Shown here piece after piece: positions 11,356-22,674 of a DNA stretch of 64,000 bases. Below the pieces are notes generated by a model that was given only the letters and a program-made list of their open reading frames with translations, was not told the DNA's origin and did no database searches. The number at the start of each line of letters is the position of its first letter. Positions within the stretch are counted from its first letter, which is position 1. Source of the DNA: Temnothorax longispinosus (taxonomy: Eukaryota; Arthropoda; Insecta; Hymenoptera; Formicidae); the NCBI RefSeq assembly GCF_030848805.1, contig NW_027270121.1, forward strand, positions 124,001 through 188,000, given 5' to 3'. The position numbers and the translations under genes are program-made.

Positions 11356-11827
11356 AGAGGAACTTTTTTTTCTTATCAACGTTAATATATATATATTTCT
11401 TGTTTAGCAATGCGTTTTATAGGTTAGATTTATACGCGCGCGATCGTTGGAAGTCAGGAATGTTTAAACTGTCTAGTCCTACCCACAATGGTCGATGATT
11501 TTTTTTCAGTGGTGGTGGGAAAACGTTGATTTTTTTTGCATAGAAAAAAATCACTCTAGAGTCTTTTTTTCTGTGCGTAAGGAACTGAAATTTTCAGATA
11601 GTTTTTTCAAAAAAACCTATATATTAAGAAAAAATATAAAAAAAATATCGCTATCGCTATTAAAATACATATATATATTAAGCTTACTACATTAATAAAA
11701 AAATAATAATAAATATCGCTATCACTATTAAGAAACACACACACATATTAAGCTTACATTAAGGTTAACAAAAAAACTGTAATATGTGGGGGGGGGGGGA
11801 AATACATTAAATTTTTTTTGTTAACTG
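11356..11827. other. Maverick intergenic stretch between convergent genes
   Basis: No gene is seen. AT-rich sequence contains two diverged copies of a roughly 75-bp unit (AAATATCGCTATC...TATTAAGCTTAC) at about 11640-11690 and 11718-11762, and a G10 run at about 11788. It separates the 3' ends of the polymerase (+) and the integrase (-), so it is a likely shared termination region. Confidence 0.5.
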
Positions 11828-11829
11828 CA

Positions 11830-12753
11830 ACACATTTGTTTTATTTATCCATGAGTTATGCGAACTGTTCATTCCCAATCACTTCACGTATACGTCGTCG
11901 CCTCGCCTGCGCAACACGTTCTTCACGAGATAAACGTCGGGGTTGGAAACTCGCAGCAACTCATGCTCGTAAAATCCTCCGGCTATCGGTTCCCCGCGGT
12001 AGTCTTTCAACAGATACGTTACAGGATTGGTCCGTTATATCTTAGCGACACGGAAGATCTTGGTAGTCCAGTTGAGGGTGTAGCCCTTTTTGAACAGCGT
12101 CTTGAATTTGCTCACGCGCACGTGGGATCGTTCATCCTGAATCTACCCGGAGCGGCGATCTTCGCGCGACTGTACACCGTGAACAGGAGTCTCTTGGCGA
12201 CAGCGGGTGTCACGTCCGCCGGTCGCATTCCGATCGTTCGATGTCTGCGGTGATTGTAATTCGATAGCAAACGCGGCAGCGCGTTGACCCACGCGTACGA
12301 TCCGTTGAGCGTGAAGAGTTTCCACATGTCGTTCTTCAGCGTGCGATTGAATCTTTCCACCACCGACGCCTTCATCACCGAGTACGTCGAGTAGTGATTT
12401 ATGTCGCGTTTTCTCATAATCTCTCGCACGTTAGCGTTGTAGAACTCCTTTCCCTTGTCCGTTTACAGATTCCTCGGATATCGCGCGTCCTCGCGAAATA
12501 TCCTCGACAGGGCCGCGGCTACCTCGCTTCCGCTTTTACTCTTGAGCGGTAACGCCCACGCGTATTTGCTCAACACGTCGATAACCGTCAGTATGTAGTA
12601 GTAACCCTTGTTGTGCCGCGAGTAGGGACGCATCTCGATCACGTCGGCCTGCCACAGATCGTCGTAACCGCGCACCACGACGTGACGCCGCGGGAAGTTT
12701 CTCCGCGCCGGTGTGTGCAACTCCTCCACGAGTCTCCGCTTTTCGGTACTCAT
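11830..12753 (-). pseudogene. Maverick retroviral-type integrase with chromodomain (broken)
   Basis: This is a DDE integrase of Maverick type. The catalytic core has DLWQADVIE (first Asp), DVLSKYAWALP and, after a break, SVVERFNRTLK carrying the Glu. A C-terminal chromodomain-like end follows (NVLRRRGDDVYVK). In-frame TAA at about 12463-12465 cuts the core. A frameshift near 12115 precedes the chromodomain, and two further stops lie in that part. The N-terminal frame is 12753-12463 and the second is 12429-12112; the tail reads on to about 11830. Confidence 0.85.
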
Positions 12754-12848
12754 TGTTGCGCGCCTTCCTCTCTCGACTGCGCGCGTGATTATGCGCGGTT
12801 GTGTAAAAAAAAAAACGGCTCACCGTCTGTACGTTCGCTTCTTCGTCC

Positions 12849-13545
12849 TTATTGACGTGCACGCTCCCCCTTGTTGCCGCGAATGTCCGTTTTCATCACT
12901 ATCGCTATCTCTCTCTGGAGCGATTCCTTCGTCATCATCACTCCTTCAATCTCACGGAATTTTGCTAGAAAATCGTTCATAGCAACTCTGAGTCCGCTCA
13001 GGACACTGTTTATCTGATCTACGTCATTTCTCAAAGAATTCGTCTTGCCCGTCTTCGATCTGGTTTTCAATCTTCTTGAACTTGGCCAGAAACTCGTTCA
13101 TCGTGATTCTGAGTCCGTTCATGACGTTGTTTTCAGTCTCCTTGAATTCGCTCAACGCGATTCTGAGTCCGTTCACGCCGTCGTTTGTTCGATCCACCTC
13201 GCTTTTCACCGTCGACAAAAATTTTTTTGTTTTTTCGTAAAACGACTCGATCTCCTTTCCCGATTCTCGAAGCGCGCGTTCGACGTAACTCTTGTTTGTC
13301 GCGTTGCTGTCGATCTCCGGCGCGGCTAGACGTCGTAACTTGCGCTCCCTCGCGTCGTAGGAATCCTCGTTCAAGCAGAGCGCGCTGTCTCGTACGTAGT
13401 TTCGCAGGGAGTCGATCAAGAATCACGATCTTTCCGTTGCAAATCCACCGCCGTCGCCGCGTTTCCTCAGAGACATACCGAATTTGTTCACCAACATTGC
13501 ACCGATCTCGTCGAGAATCGCACTACCGTCGCGGTCGACGCGACA
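12849..13545 (-). pseudogene. Uncharacterised Maverick coiled-coil protein (broken)
   Basis: This degenerate gene reads leftward from about 13545 (RVDRDGSAILDEIG). A stop near 13420 precedes the longer frame 13419-13024, and a frameshift leads into 13070-12849. The C-terminal half carries three diverged copies of a roughly 30-residue unit built on NGLR[IV]A[LM]xEF or NEFLAKFKKIEN, with heptad character. I know similar genes from insect Mavericks next to the integrase, but no function. A structural role is only a guess. Confidence 0.55.
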
Positions 13546-13547
13546 GT

Positions 13548-14654
13548 TCAATTTATAATCAATCCGATCTCGCGAAGCTCCTCAATTATCGACTGAATCT
13601 CGTTACCGTGCGCGTCGTTGCCCGCTCGACGAGGAGGCCTCGAGCAATCGCACACGATCCACCAATTCGTTAGGATCGTCCCAATAAACGTAATCTATTA
13701 TATTGTCGTTCAATCTCAAGATCGACGGCAATCTGGTCACGCCGGCGCTCTTTCTATTACTACCGATTCTATCACGCGATACCAACACGGAGCGATGATG
13801 TTCTTGTATTTTAGTCCCTTGTTACCCATGATGGGGTTAAGAGCACTGTAACTGCGTCTGTAAGCGTTTGTCGCCAACAGTATATTTCTGTACTTTTGCA
13901 CGTCGTTCTTGGTGTAAATTGCGTCATCGGGATATCTCTTGAAGATTAATTCGTATAAGCCGGGCATGCCCGTGTATCTCACTCCGTCCACGATCACGGA
14001 ATCGTCCGCGTTCACCTCGAACCGTTTGTTGCCGAGCATCGTGCCGTCATTCCCCATGTACACGCCGTAAACGTAATCGATTTTATTTTTTGGGTCCCCG
14101 CTTAGAAGAGCGCCTTTGTCCCAATTGACTGTACAGTTCCTCGTGACCTTGCGGCGTTTGTAGAACGTCCCTTACGGATGTTTCGAGGAAGGGCAACGGC
14201 GACGCGAAAACATCCTCCTCCCCCATCCGCTCGTGTAACGATAATTTTCGCGGTTTCAGAGGCGTGGAATGGATCGGGAACATCTCTGACTCGGCGCTCG
14301 TTTGTTTTTTCCTCTTCTTAGGTCTCGATATTATTTTTCGCGCGAATTTTCCTTTGTCGTCGTCGTCGTCGTCATCTTCGCTATGCTCACGTTTCTTTTT
14401 AATGACGATACCTTTCGTCGTCGTCGTCGTCGTCGTCGCCGCCACATTGTCATTCTTGGATTCGCTTTTCCTGACATGTTCGACGATTTGTTTCAACGGG
14501 TCGACGATTGGCTGAATTGTCTCTCGAGAGCGATCTCGTTCTCTATCCTGCCGGTTTTCAACGCTCTGTATTTTCTGCGTATCGACGCGCGCGTTTTAGC
14601 GATCTGTCGCGCGGTATTTTCTCGTTCGGTGGTGGTGTCCCTTGCGTCGTTCAT
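13548..14654 (-). pseudogene. Uncharacterised conserved Maverick gene (GLYELIFKR protein)
   Basis: The reading starts at an ATG at 14654, shifts near 14500 into frame 14496-14083 and again near 14075 into frame 14063-13737. It then continues through DYVYWDDPNELVDRVRLL to a terminal LIIN stop at 13548-13550. The middle has a Thr run, an Asp run (repeat-expanded codons) and a basic KKRKK patch that could be nuclear targeting. A conserved core reads VDGVRYTGMPGLYELIFKR. The gene recurs in insect Mavericks; its role is unknown to me. At least two frameshifts are present. Confidence 0.65.
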
Positions 14655-14687
14655 CGCTCTTGGGACGTTCGGCAGCTACTGATCGCT

Positions 14688-15378
14688 CTACAGTACGGCG
14701 AAGTCGTTGAATCCCCGTCTGTATCTGCCGTTTTGTAGTGCGCTGTCCTTGTCTATCACCGCGAAACCGTACCTGCGCCGCCAACACTCGCGACACAGCG
14801 CGCAGAAATCTTCATATGACATATCGGGGCTCACGTAATCGTTGTACACGTGTTTCAGATTAGTTCCGTCTTGTCTAAACAGGATCAACAGATTCGCGTA
14901 TCAGGTGCTTCGATATCTTGGCGTACGTTTGACAGAGATAGCAACAATCGATATTCGAATGTCGACCCATAGCGAAGTACTAACTGATTGCGTCCTGCTT
15001 GTCGCAGGCTACGTCGTCGAACACGAATATCAAATCGAGGAGCGCTTCGCTCGGCGGTATGACGTCGCGATTGTTGGAGAACGCGCGATAACCGATCTCG
15101 TCCATCGATTCGAGCAGTGTCTCAAGGTATCGATACTTTGGCTAATGCAGATATTTCGAGTACACGTATACGTTCTCGAAACGCAGACTGTGCGGACTTT
15201 CCAGTAAGCTTAACAACACGTTAGTCTTACCGCAGTTCGAAGGGCCGCAGATGACGCAACGTATCGCAATCGGTAAAAGAGGTCCGTGCCGACGCGTCTC
15301 TCTCGACGTTAAACCCGACGTCAGTCGCGTCTTGCAATCGAGATTCGACACTCCTATCGCCGACGGTTGTCTCACGAA
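14688..15378 (-). pseudogene. Maverick FtsK/HerA-type packaging ATPase (broken, 5' end displaced)
   Basis: This is a genome-packaging ATPase. Walker A CGPSNCGKT lies at about 15230-15255 and Walker B LLDLIFVFDD at about 15010-15045. The conserved C-terminus VYNDYVSPDMSYEDF...GFNDFAV ends at 14688. Frameshifts lie between 15142 and 14888. The LINE inserted six bases into the gene, so the start codon now lies at 44769-44771 on the minus strand, beyond the LINE. Confidence 0.82.
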
Positions 15379-15626
15379 GGAGTCTCGCGCGGGACTTGGA
15401 CCGGAGCGGACGTATTGACGACAGTGCCTGCGAGTAGTGTCTTCAGTGTAAAGTTTGTCAGATTCTGCCCTTTTCAGGGCGCTGACGACGGAGGTGTTCT
15501 CTCTTCGTGGTGCTGGTGTGCCGGTTTGCCGTTTTGGCTGGACTTTTTGACAAGGTGGAGGGCTTCACCGAGACTGACGATGATTCAGGACGTCCCTCTA
15601 TCTCGGAGGGTAATGACAACGTTAAG

Positions 15627-16127
15627 ATGCCTGTAAAGCGACCTGCTTTTGATTCTGCGGCTGGATCGTCCGCATTCGGGCATTCTGACAAGGTACCCCG
15701 TTTTGACGATATCGCTGCTCGCGATAAAGTTAATGCCAATAATGTTAACACTAGAAATTGCTTTCAATGCTTGGCCAATTCCAAGGATATGCTTGATATG
15801 CATGCGGAGCCCAGCAGAGCTCCAGTAGCTTCTAAGCGCACTAGTAAAAAGTCACGAGACGCTGGTGAATCTAGTACGGATGAACCACAGGCTCCAAATA
15901 ATGGAAATGCTCCAGGAGTTGCTCCGGATGATATGATTGGACGCGCGAGACGACCTCCGCCTGTTTATCTCAATTTAAGACCGAATAATTTTGCACAATT
16001 TTCAACGTTACTCAAGCAGGATATTGGTGACAATTTCCATTTAAAATTCTTGGGCAACCAGATTAAAATTCAATTCAATAAACTGGAGGATTACACTGAA
16101 TTCAAGCGTTTTGCTATTGACGAAGGA
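15627..16127 (+). pseudogene. LINE ORF1, N-terminal piece
   Basis: The frame opens before an in-frame ATG at 15627 (MPVKRPAFDS) and runs into the BEL-1 insertion. A Ser/Pro-rich N-terminus is followed by an RNA-binding-like region (YLNLRPNNFAQFSTLLKQDI, then HLKFLGNQIKIQF) typical of insect Jockey ORF1. It continues at 22277. The 250 bases between 15379 and 15627 are the presumed 5' UTR with internal promoter. Confidence 0.75.
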
Positions 16128-16406
16128 TGTTGAGTATTTCCCCGCTTCGTATTTGATTTTCTTTCTTGTCGATAGAGTGAGCTACAGTAAGCTTTTCCCT
16201 AGGGACATAGTGAATTTTTAGTTATAACAACTCTCTAGGTTTTGTAGAATATATGGCGAGGTCGCTCGTGCGACGAGTTCAGTTCGGTTCAGCAAGCCAA
16301 TACGACGAGTCGTGTGTAATCCGTTCTTTCGAGTTTTGTCACAATAAATTGCTTAAAATAATTTACGTCTACTCTTCGATATACCAACCAACCCGAGTCC
16401 TTAACA
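16128..16406 (+). repeat. 5' LTR of BEL-1
   Basis: A 279-bp repeat of 21993-22271, starting TGTTGAGT and ending CCTTAACA. An AATAAA lies in the second half (CACAATAAATTGC). Confidence 0.95.
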
Positions 16407-16409
16407 TAC

Positions 16410-16428
16410 TGGCGACCGTGACAGGACT
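16410..16428 (+). other. Primer binding site of BEL-1 (tRNA-Arg)
   Basis: TGGCGACCGTGACAGGACT starts three bases after the LTR. It is complementary to the 3' end of an insect tRNA-Arg(UCG) as I recall it (...GTCACGGTCGCCA). Confidence 0.75.
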
Positions 16429-16493
16429 TTCGTTGGTTGTAGCGGTAAATAGAACAGAAGAAAAGTACGTGTATCGAAAAATTGTGACGGACA

Positions 16494-19400
16494 ATGGACC
16501 GCATCAAGAAGACGCGAGGCGTGACGCGTGGTGCCTTTACGCGAATACTCACGACTCTACGAGCCGAACTCGCACAAGAAAGCCCGCAGATAACATAAAT
16601 ACAAGCAAATTTTGCTTTGCTACGGGAAAAAGCGAGTGAGATGGAAGAATTGAACCAAAAGATGTTCGAGCTAATGGCCGTTGAAGATTCGTCAGAGCAA
16701 GAAATGGATCAAGAGGTGCAGCACGCCGACGAGTATCGGAAGAAGTATCAACATGCGAAGGTAGAGGTCGCAAGAATAGAGGAAGAGTCGCAGCGACGTA
16801 ACACAATGCCACAGATGCAGGTACGAGATTACCGACACAGCAATCTGCCTTTTCATGAGAACATACGCACGTTCAAGTTACCTAAAATCGAATTAAAGAA
16901 ATTCAACGGTGACGTATGAGAATGGCTACAATTTTGGAGCCAGTTCAAAAATATACATGAAGACATAACCGTAACCAAAGTAGATAAATTCCAATATCTG
17001 CTCCAAGCGATGGTGCCCGATACGAGAGCCAGTGAATTAGTGAACAGTTACCCACCGACAGCTGACAATTATGACAAGGTGATCGCTAGCCTAAAAAGTA
17101 GATTCGGAAAAAACGAATTGTTGGTCGAAGTTTACGTGCGTGAATTACTGAAATTAGTGTTGAATAACGCGATAACGCCGAAGGGAAAAGTGTCATTAAC
17201 CAGTGTCTATGATAAATTAGAGACACACATTAGATCTCTCGAGTCACTCGGTGTGACGACCGATACATGCGCAGCGATGCTGTATCCATTGGTGGAGTCC
17301 TCGTTACCCGAAGATTTGCTGCGAGCAAAGGCATACTCAGATTGCGCCGAGAGAATTAGGTGACAGTGCTTCGGCTGTGCCCGTCGTTATTACTCCGAAA
17401 GATCGACTGACAAACTTAATGGCCTTTTTACAAGCGGAAGTGGAAAACGAAGAAAGAATCGCAATGGCAGTTAGTGGATTTGGTTTAAAGCAAGAGCAGT
17501 CAGCATTAAAGAAGAAGCAAAAGGCTGATTCCAATAATGAAATTGCTACGGCTTCCGCACTCCTCGCGACAAAAGAAAGCAAAGTATTGGAATGCATCTT
17601 CTGCAATGAGAAACATGACAGTTCGCAATGTGAAAGGGCGAGAAAGATGTCTCTGGAAGAAAGACAAGACATTGTTAAACAAAAAAACGCATGTTTCAAT
17701 TGCTTGAAAACAGGACACGGCCGTAGATTCTGTAGATACAATATCAAGTGTGCCTGGTGCAGCAAGCGACACGTTCTACTCATGTGCCGAGAAATAACTG
17801 CTGAGGGATCGACGAAGAAAAATCCGACAGAAGAGCCGACCAAAAAACAAGAGGAAAGTAGTCTGGCGAATCTTTCGCTGAGTACAGAGATTTTTCTCCA
17901 AACTCTTCGTGTGAAAATGCGAAATCAAGAAAAGGAGCGTGTCGTACGAGCAGTATTGGATACAGGATCACATCGATCGTATGTTCTTGATCGAACAGCC
18001 AAGAAGTTGGATTGTGAGGAAATCGGACAATATAATATAGTTCATCTACTCTTTGGAGGTGTAAAAACTAAACCCCAGCAGCACAAAGGTTACCGTATTC
18101 GACTCAGCAGCTTGGACGGCTCGTATGCTTGTAATTTTGTGGCCTTGGGTCAGGAGACCATTTGTCAAGACATCCCCGGTATAAGAAGAGGTCCTTGGGT
18201 TCAAGAGTTATCTCACAAAGGAATACGACTGACAGATGTCGGTCAAGCAAACGAACCCATCTCTATTCTCATTGGATCGGACATTGCGGGCAAGCTTTTA
18301 ACAGGCAAGCTACAAGAAATTGAATGTGGAGCAACAGCGATCGAAACTCGTCTTGGATGGACCGTCATGGGCAAGAATTTGCAAGAAAAGACCTCTCGTG
18401 TCGATCCAGCACTATTGACAGTCTCTATGTTCACCCGGGATGCAAAGGTTTCGGATCTGTGGAGGCTGGATGTATTGGGTATTACCGATCCAGTCCAAGC
18501 GAAAACTAAAGAGGCTCATCTAGAACAAGTAAAAGATTACTTCCGCCAAACGGTTACGGTGAATAATTCCGGACGATATGAAGTGTTCCTGCCATGGAAG
18601 GAGAATCATCCTCCTCTTTCGGATAACAAAGAAATGGCAATCAAGAGACTGGAAATAAATACTAGAAGATTGAAATCGGACAACCTCTTCGAAGACTACT
18701 GTCGAGTACTTGAAGAATGGACAGCTGAGGGAATCATCGAACAAGTGCCTCTTCCGGAAGTAAATGACAGCGGCTATTATCTACCTCACAGACACGTATT
18801 AAAAGAGAATAGTACGACGCGTCTGAGACCAGTCTTCGATGCTTCAGCACGAGGGATAGACTCGCCTTCACTGAATCAATGTCTGGAAGTTGGACCAAAT
18901 CTCATTGAACTAATCCCGACAATGTTACTACGGTTCCGAGAAAGAAGGATTGGGGTCATCTCTGACATTAAAAGAGCTTTTCTTCAGATTAGTGTGTCGC
19001 CCAAGGAACGAAATGTGCTCCGGTTTCTATGGTGGAGTAAAGAAGATCCGACGAAAATAACGGTCTACCGACACTGTAGAGTCGTGTTCGGAGTGTCTAG
19101 CAGTCCCTTTTTGTTGGGTGCTACTATTGAACTGCTTCTGGAGCGAGCACTACAACAAGCGACTACAGATGAACAGCGTGCCATCATCAGGAAACTTCAG
19201 AAGTCGTTCTACGTGGACAACTGTGTGACGAGCGTCGACTCCAACGAAGAATTGCAGCTGTTCATGGAGGGAGCTACTGATGCAATGTCTGCCGGCGGTT
19301 TCCTTCTGAGAGGTTGGGAATACTCCGATCCGACGCTGATTCGGGACAGCTCGTCAGTACTCGGGCTTACGTGGAATAGAGGCCAGGACACCTTATCGCT

Positions 19401-21902
19401 GACAAAGGCTGCGTTGGAGGAACCTCTACCTGAAAAGGTAACGAAAAGAAGCATTTTGTCAGCCGCGCAAAAGATATTCGATCCGATCGGTCTAGCGTGT
19501 CCGCTACTGCTGCGCCCAAAATTACTATTGCAGAAACTCTGGTCCACGGATTTGGATTGGGATACAGAGGTGAATAAGGAGATCGAAGACATTTTCCGAG
19601 AGTGGCACCAACAACTAAAGCTCCTAAAAGAGTTACATATACCCCGATGGATTTTTGGAGATGAGCTGAGAGAGTGTTCGACGTCCTTACACGTTTTCGT
19701 CGATGCCAGCCAAGATGCCTATGCAGCAGTTCTCTTTGCTCGTACCGAGACCTCAAAAGGAGTCAAGGTGCAACTCATCGAGGCCAAGGCGAGGGTAGCT
19801 CCATTGGGAAAATCGACCATAAATAGACTGGAGCTTCTTGCAGCCACAATTGGTGTCAGACTAATGGATTCCTCCTCGGACGTTCTGGAAAGAGAGCAGC
19901 CGGAGAAATTTTATTGGAGTGACTCCTCTACGGTTTTGTCCTGGATTAAACGAAATAAGCAATGGGCCACTTTTGTATGGAACCGAATACAAGAAATTCG
20001 TCAACTTACAGAACCTGTGCAATGGCATCACGTACCCGGAACAATGAATCCTGCCGACGTACCTTCACGAGGATGTAGTGCGAAGCAGCTCCTCGAGTCC
20101 CGCTGGTGGGAGGGCCCGGAATGGTTAAAGAAGTCTCGAGATCAATGGCCCTCAGCGGAATATACCGTGGACGAGTCAGAAGTCGATAGAGAAATTAAAA
20201 AGTCCGCGATCAAGATAAAGAAGTCCGAGGCATCTATCCAGCACGAACTCGCAATGAAGAATACTTGTAAGACAGTAGAAGATTATTGGTATCTTAAGGG
20301 ATCTTCCAAATACACAAAGATTCTGCGCGTGATGGCCTGGATCCTTCGTTTTGTCACAAAATGCCGAAGAAACTGCATTCGTCATTTATCCGAGGTTTTG
20401 TCGGTAAAAGAAATCAGTCAAGCTGAATTAACACTGATGCGTTTATCTCAAGAAGAGTCTTTCGAAGGTGTCGAGGACCCAAGAATCAGTTGTCTGAAGG
20501 CGTTTAAGGATAAGTCTGGAGTTATTCGCTTGAAGACTCTGATCTCCAATAGAGAAGATCAGTTTGGTTTCCGTTACCCCATAGTCCTTGAACCACGGCA
20601 TCCTCTGGTCAGAAAACTAATCCAACATAAACACGAAGAGCTTCATCACGCCGGCATGCAGATAGTGATGAGTAGCCTGAGAGAACAAGTATGGATATTA
20701 TCTAGTCGACGAGCAATTCGGTCGTCCTCTCCAAGTGTATAATATGCAAACGATACAATGCCAAGAGAATTGAGGCATCACCGTCAATCCTTCCAGAGGA
20801 ACGAACAAGAGACGCTGCTGCATTCGAAGTATCAGGAGTCGATTGTGCTGGCCCATTGTATTTAAAAGGCGGACAGAAGGCGTGGATTTGTCTGTACACG
20901 TGTGCGGTTTATCGAGCGGTCCACCTCGAGCTGATCACTTCACTCTCGACGGAGGCGTTTCTGGAGGCTTTTCGACGATTTGTTGCACGCAGAGGAAGAC
21001 CGTCAGTTATGTTTAGCGACAATGGCACTAACTTCACCGGGACAGGCAATCTGTTACGTGGAATTAATTGGAAAAGGATCACCGAATATAGCGCCGTAAA
21101 GAAAATAGAGTGGCGTTTTAATCCACCCTCCGCCGCATGGTGGGGCGGATGGTGGGAGAGACTAGTCCGCTCAGTCAAGGAGATACTGCGGAAGGTCTTG
21201 GGACGAGCCTGTCTTACGTCAGATGAGCTATATACAACGCTTTGTGACTGTGAGGCTATTGTAAACTCGCGCCCCATCACTTACCTGTCCGAGGATTCTG
21301 GTCAGCTGGCCCCATTAACTCCGTCGATGTTTATTCAAGATGTACAAGAAAGTGGATTGCCGGATCTAGATCAGATCGAAGAAAGCAACCTGAAGGCGAG
21401 ACTACGCTATCGTCAGAAGCTTCGAGCAGACTTACGCTGTCGATTCCGGTCGGAGTATCTAGGGCAATTGTCAAGAGCGAGCTACTCTAGTAACGATGAA
21501 ATCAAGATAAAAATAGGAGATGTCGTTCTCATAGGAAACGAAAGTCAGAAGCGCCTAGATTGGCCTTTGGGACGGGTCATCGAAATCATTCTAGGCAGGG
21601 ATGGCAAAGTACGAGTAGTGCGAGTTAAAACTGCAAATGGGGAACTCGTTCGTCCTGTTCAGCGATTATATCCTTTGGAGATTTCGACTCCGGGCGAAAT
21701 GGAGGCGTTGAGTAAGTCGGCGAACGAAACTAAAGAATCATATGAGGAGAATTCTCTTCCGGAAGATCAACCTTCTCCTTCGAAGATTGAAGAAGTCGAT
21801 GAATCCGATAAGGAAGATACGTCATCAGAAGTTCAAACGAAATTGGAAGTGCGTACCAGAAGTGGACGACGAGTAAACGCGCCAAACAGACTGGACTTAT
21901 AA
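16494..21902 (+). pseudogene. Gag-Pol of BEL-1 (two stops, two frameshifts)
   Basis: Gag begins MDRIKKTRG at 16494. Stops occur at 16596-16598 (TAA) and 16917-16919 (TGA), and a frameshift near 17340-17370 enters the long frame 17377-20742. That frame has zinc knuckles (CIFCNEKHDSSQC, CFNCLKTGHGRRFC), a protease (AVLDTGSHRSYV), a BEL/Pao RT with FYVDNCVTS in place of YVDD, and RNase H (HVFVDASQDAYAAVLF). A second frameshift near 20710-20760 cuts the integrase zinc region. The core follows in 20856-21902 (MFSDNGTNF, then WWERLVRSVKEIL) with a DUF5641-like end (DVVLIGNES, WPLGRVIEI). It cannot produce the full polyprotein. Confidence 0.93.
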
Positions 21903-21981
21903 GATTCAGTGTAATGTTCTTCTTGTTTTTTTTTTCTGATCAATTTTATTTGTGTTTTGAGTTGCCCCCGTTCTCAACTCA

Positions 21982-21992
21982 AGGTGGGAGGA
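21982..21992 (+). other. Polypurine tract of BEL-1
   Basis: AAGGTGGGAGGA-type purine run directly before the 3' LTR. Confidence 0.75.
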
Positions 21993-22271
21993 TGTTGAGT
22001 ATTTCCCCGCTTCGTATTTGATTTTCTTTCTTGTCGATAGAGTGAGCTACAGTAAGCTTTTCCCTAGGGACATAGTGAATTTTTAGTTATAACAACTCTC
22101 TAGGTTTTGTAGAATATATGGCGAGGTCGCTCGTGCGACGAGTTCAGTTCGGTTCAGCAAGCCAATACGACGAGTCGTGTGTAATCCGTTCTTTCGAGTT
22201 TTGTCACAATAAATTGCTTAAAATAATTTACGTCTACTCTTCGATATACCAACCAACCCGAGTCCTTAACA
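21993..22271 (+). repeat. 3' LTR of BEL-1
   Basis: A 279-bp partner of 16128-16406 with no difference noticed, followed by target duplicate AAGGA and the LINE sequence. Confidence 0.95.
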
Positions 22272-22276
22272 AAGGA

Positions 22277-22674
22277 TATTGTTTTCATACTTACTCGCTT
22301 CCCGAAGACAAAAGCATTACCGTTACTCTCAAAGGACTGCCTAACGTACCGAATCTTTCGGTTAAAGAAGAGCTTGAGGAAAGCGGAATTAAAATTAACT
22401 CTTGCACGAACATTAACGCAGAAAATAGTTTATATGCTATTTACAAGATCAACCTAAGTGCTAAATACACATTGTCACAATTGAGAAAAATTACATATCT
22501 TTTCAATTCTCGCATTTATTGGGATAAATTCAAAAACTTCAAGACCGTTTTACAATGCTTCCGCTGCCAGGCTTTTGGACACACTTCATTAAATTGTTTT
22601 AAGCAGCCTCAATGTGTCAAGTGCACGGCCGACCACATTACATTGGATTGTAAGAAGACTCCGGATACTCCTGC
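22277..22674 (+). pseudogene. LINE ORF1, middle piece with CCHC knuckles
   Basis: This continues the LINE ORF1 from 16127 (FHTYSLPEDKSITVTLKGLP) and carries two knuckles, CFRCQAFGHTSLNC and CVKCTADHITLDC. BEL-2 cuts it at 22674. The third knuckle (CCNCQGDHPASYTKC) is across BEL-2 at about 31710-31755. The reading is open in this piece. Confidence 0.85.

Larger units (their letters stand above)
16128..22271 (+). mobile_element. BEL/Pao retrotransposon BEL-1
   Basis: The element is 6144 bp with 279-bp LTRs, a 5-bp duplication AAGGA (16123-16127 and 22272-22276), a tRNA-Arg primer site, one gag-pol region and a purine tract. The two LTRs look identical by eye, yet gag-pol carries two stops and two frameshifts. 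It lies inside LINE ORF1. Confidence 0.94.
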
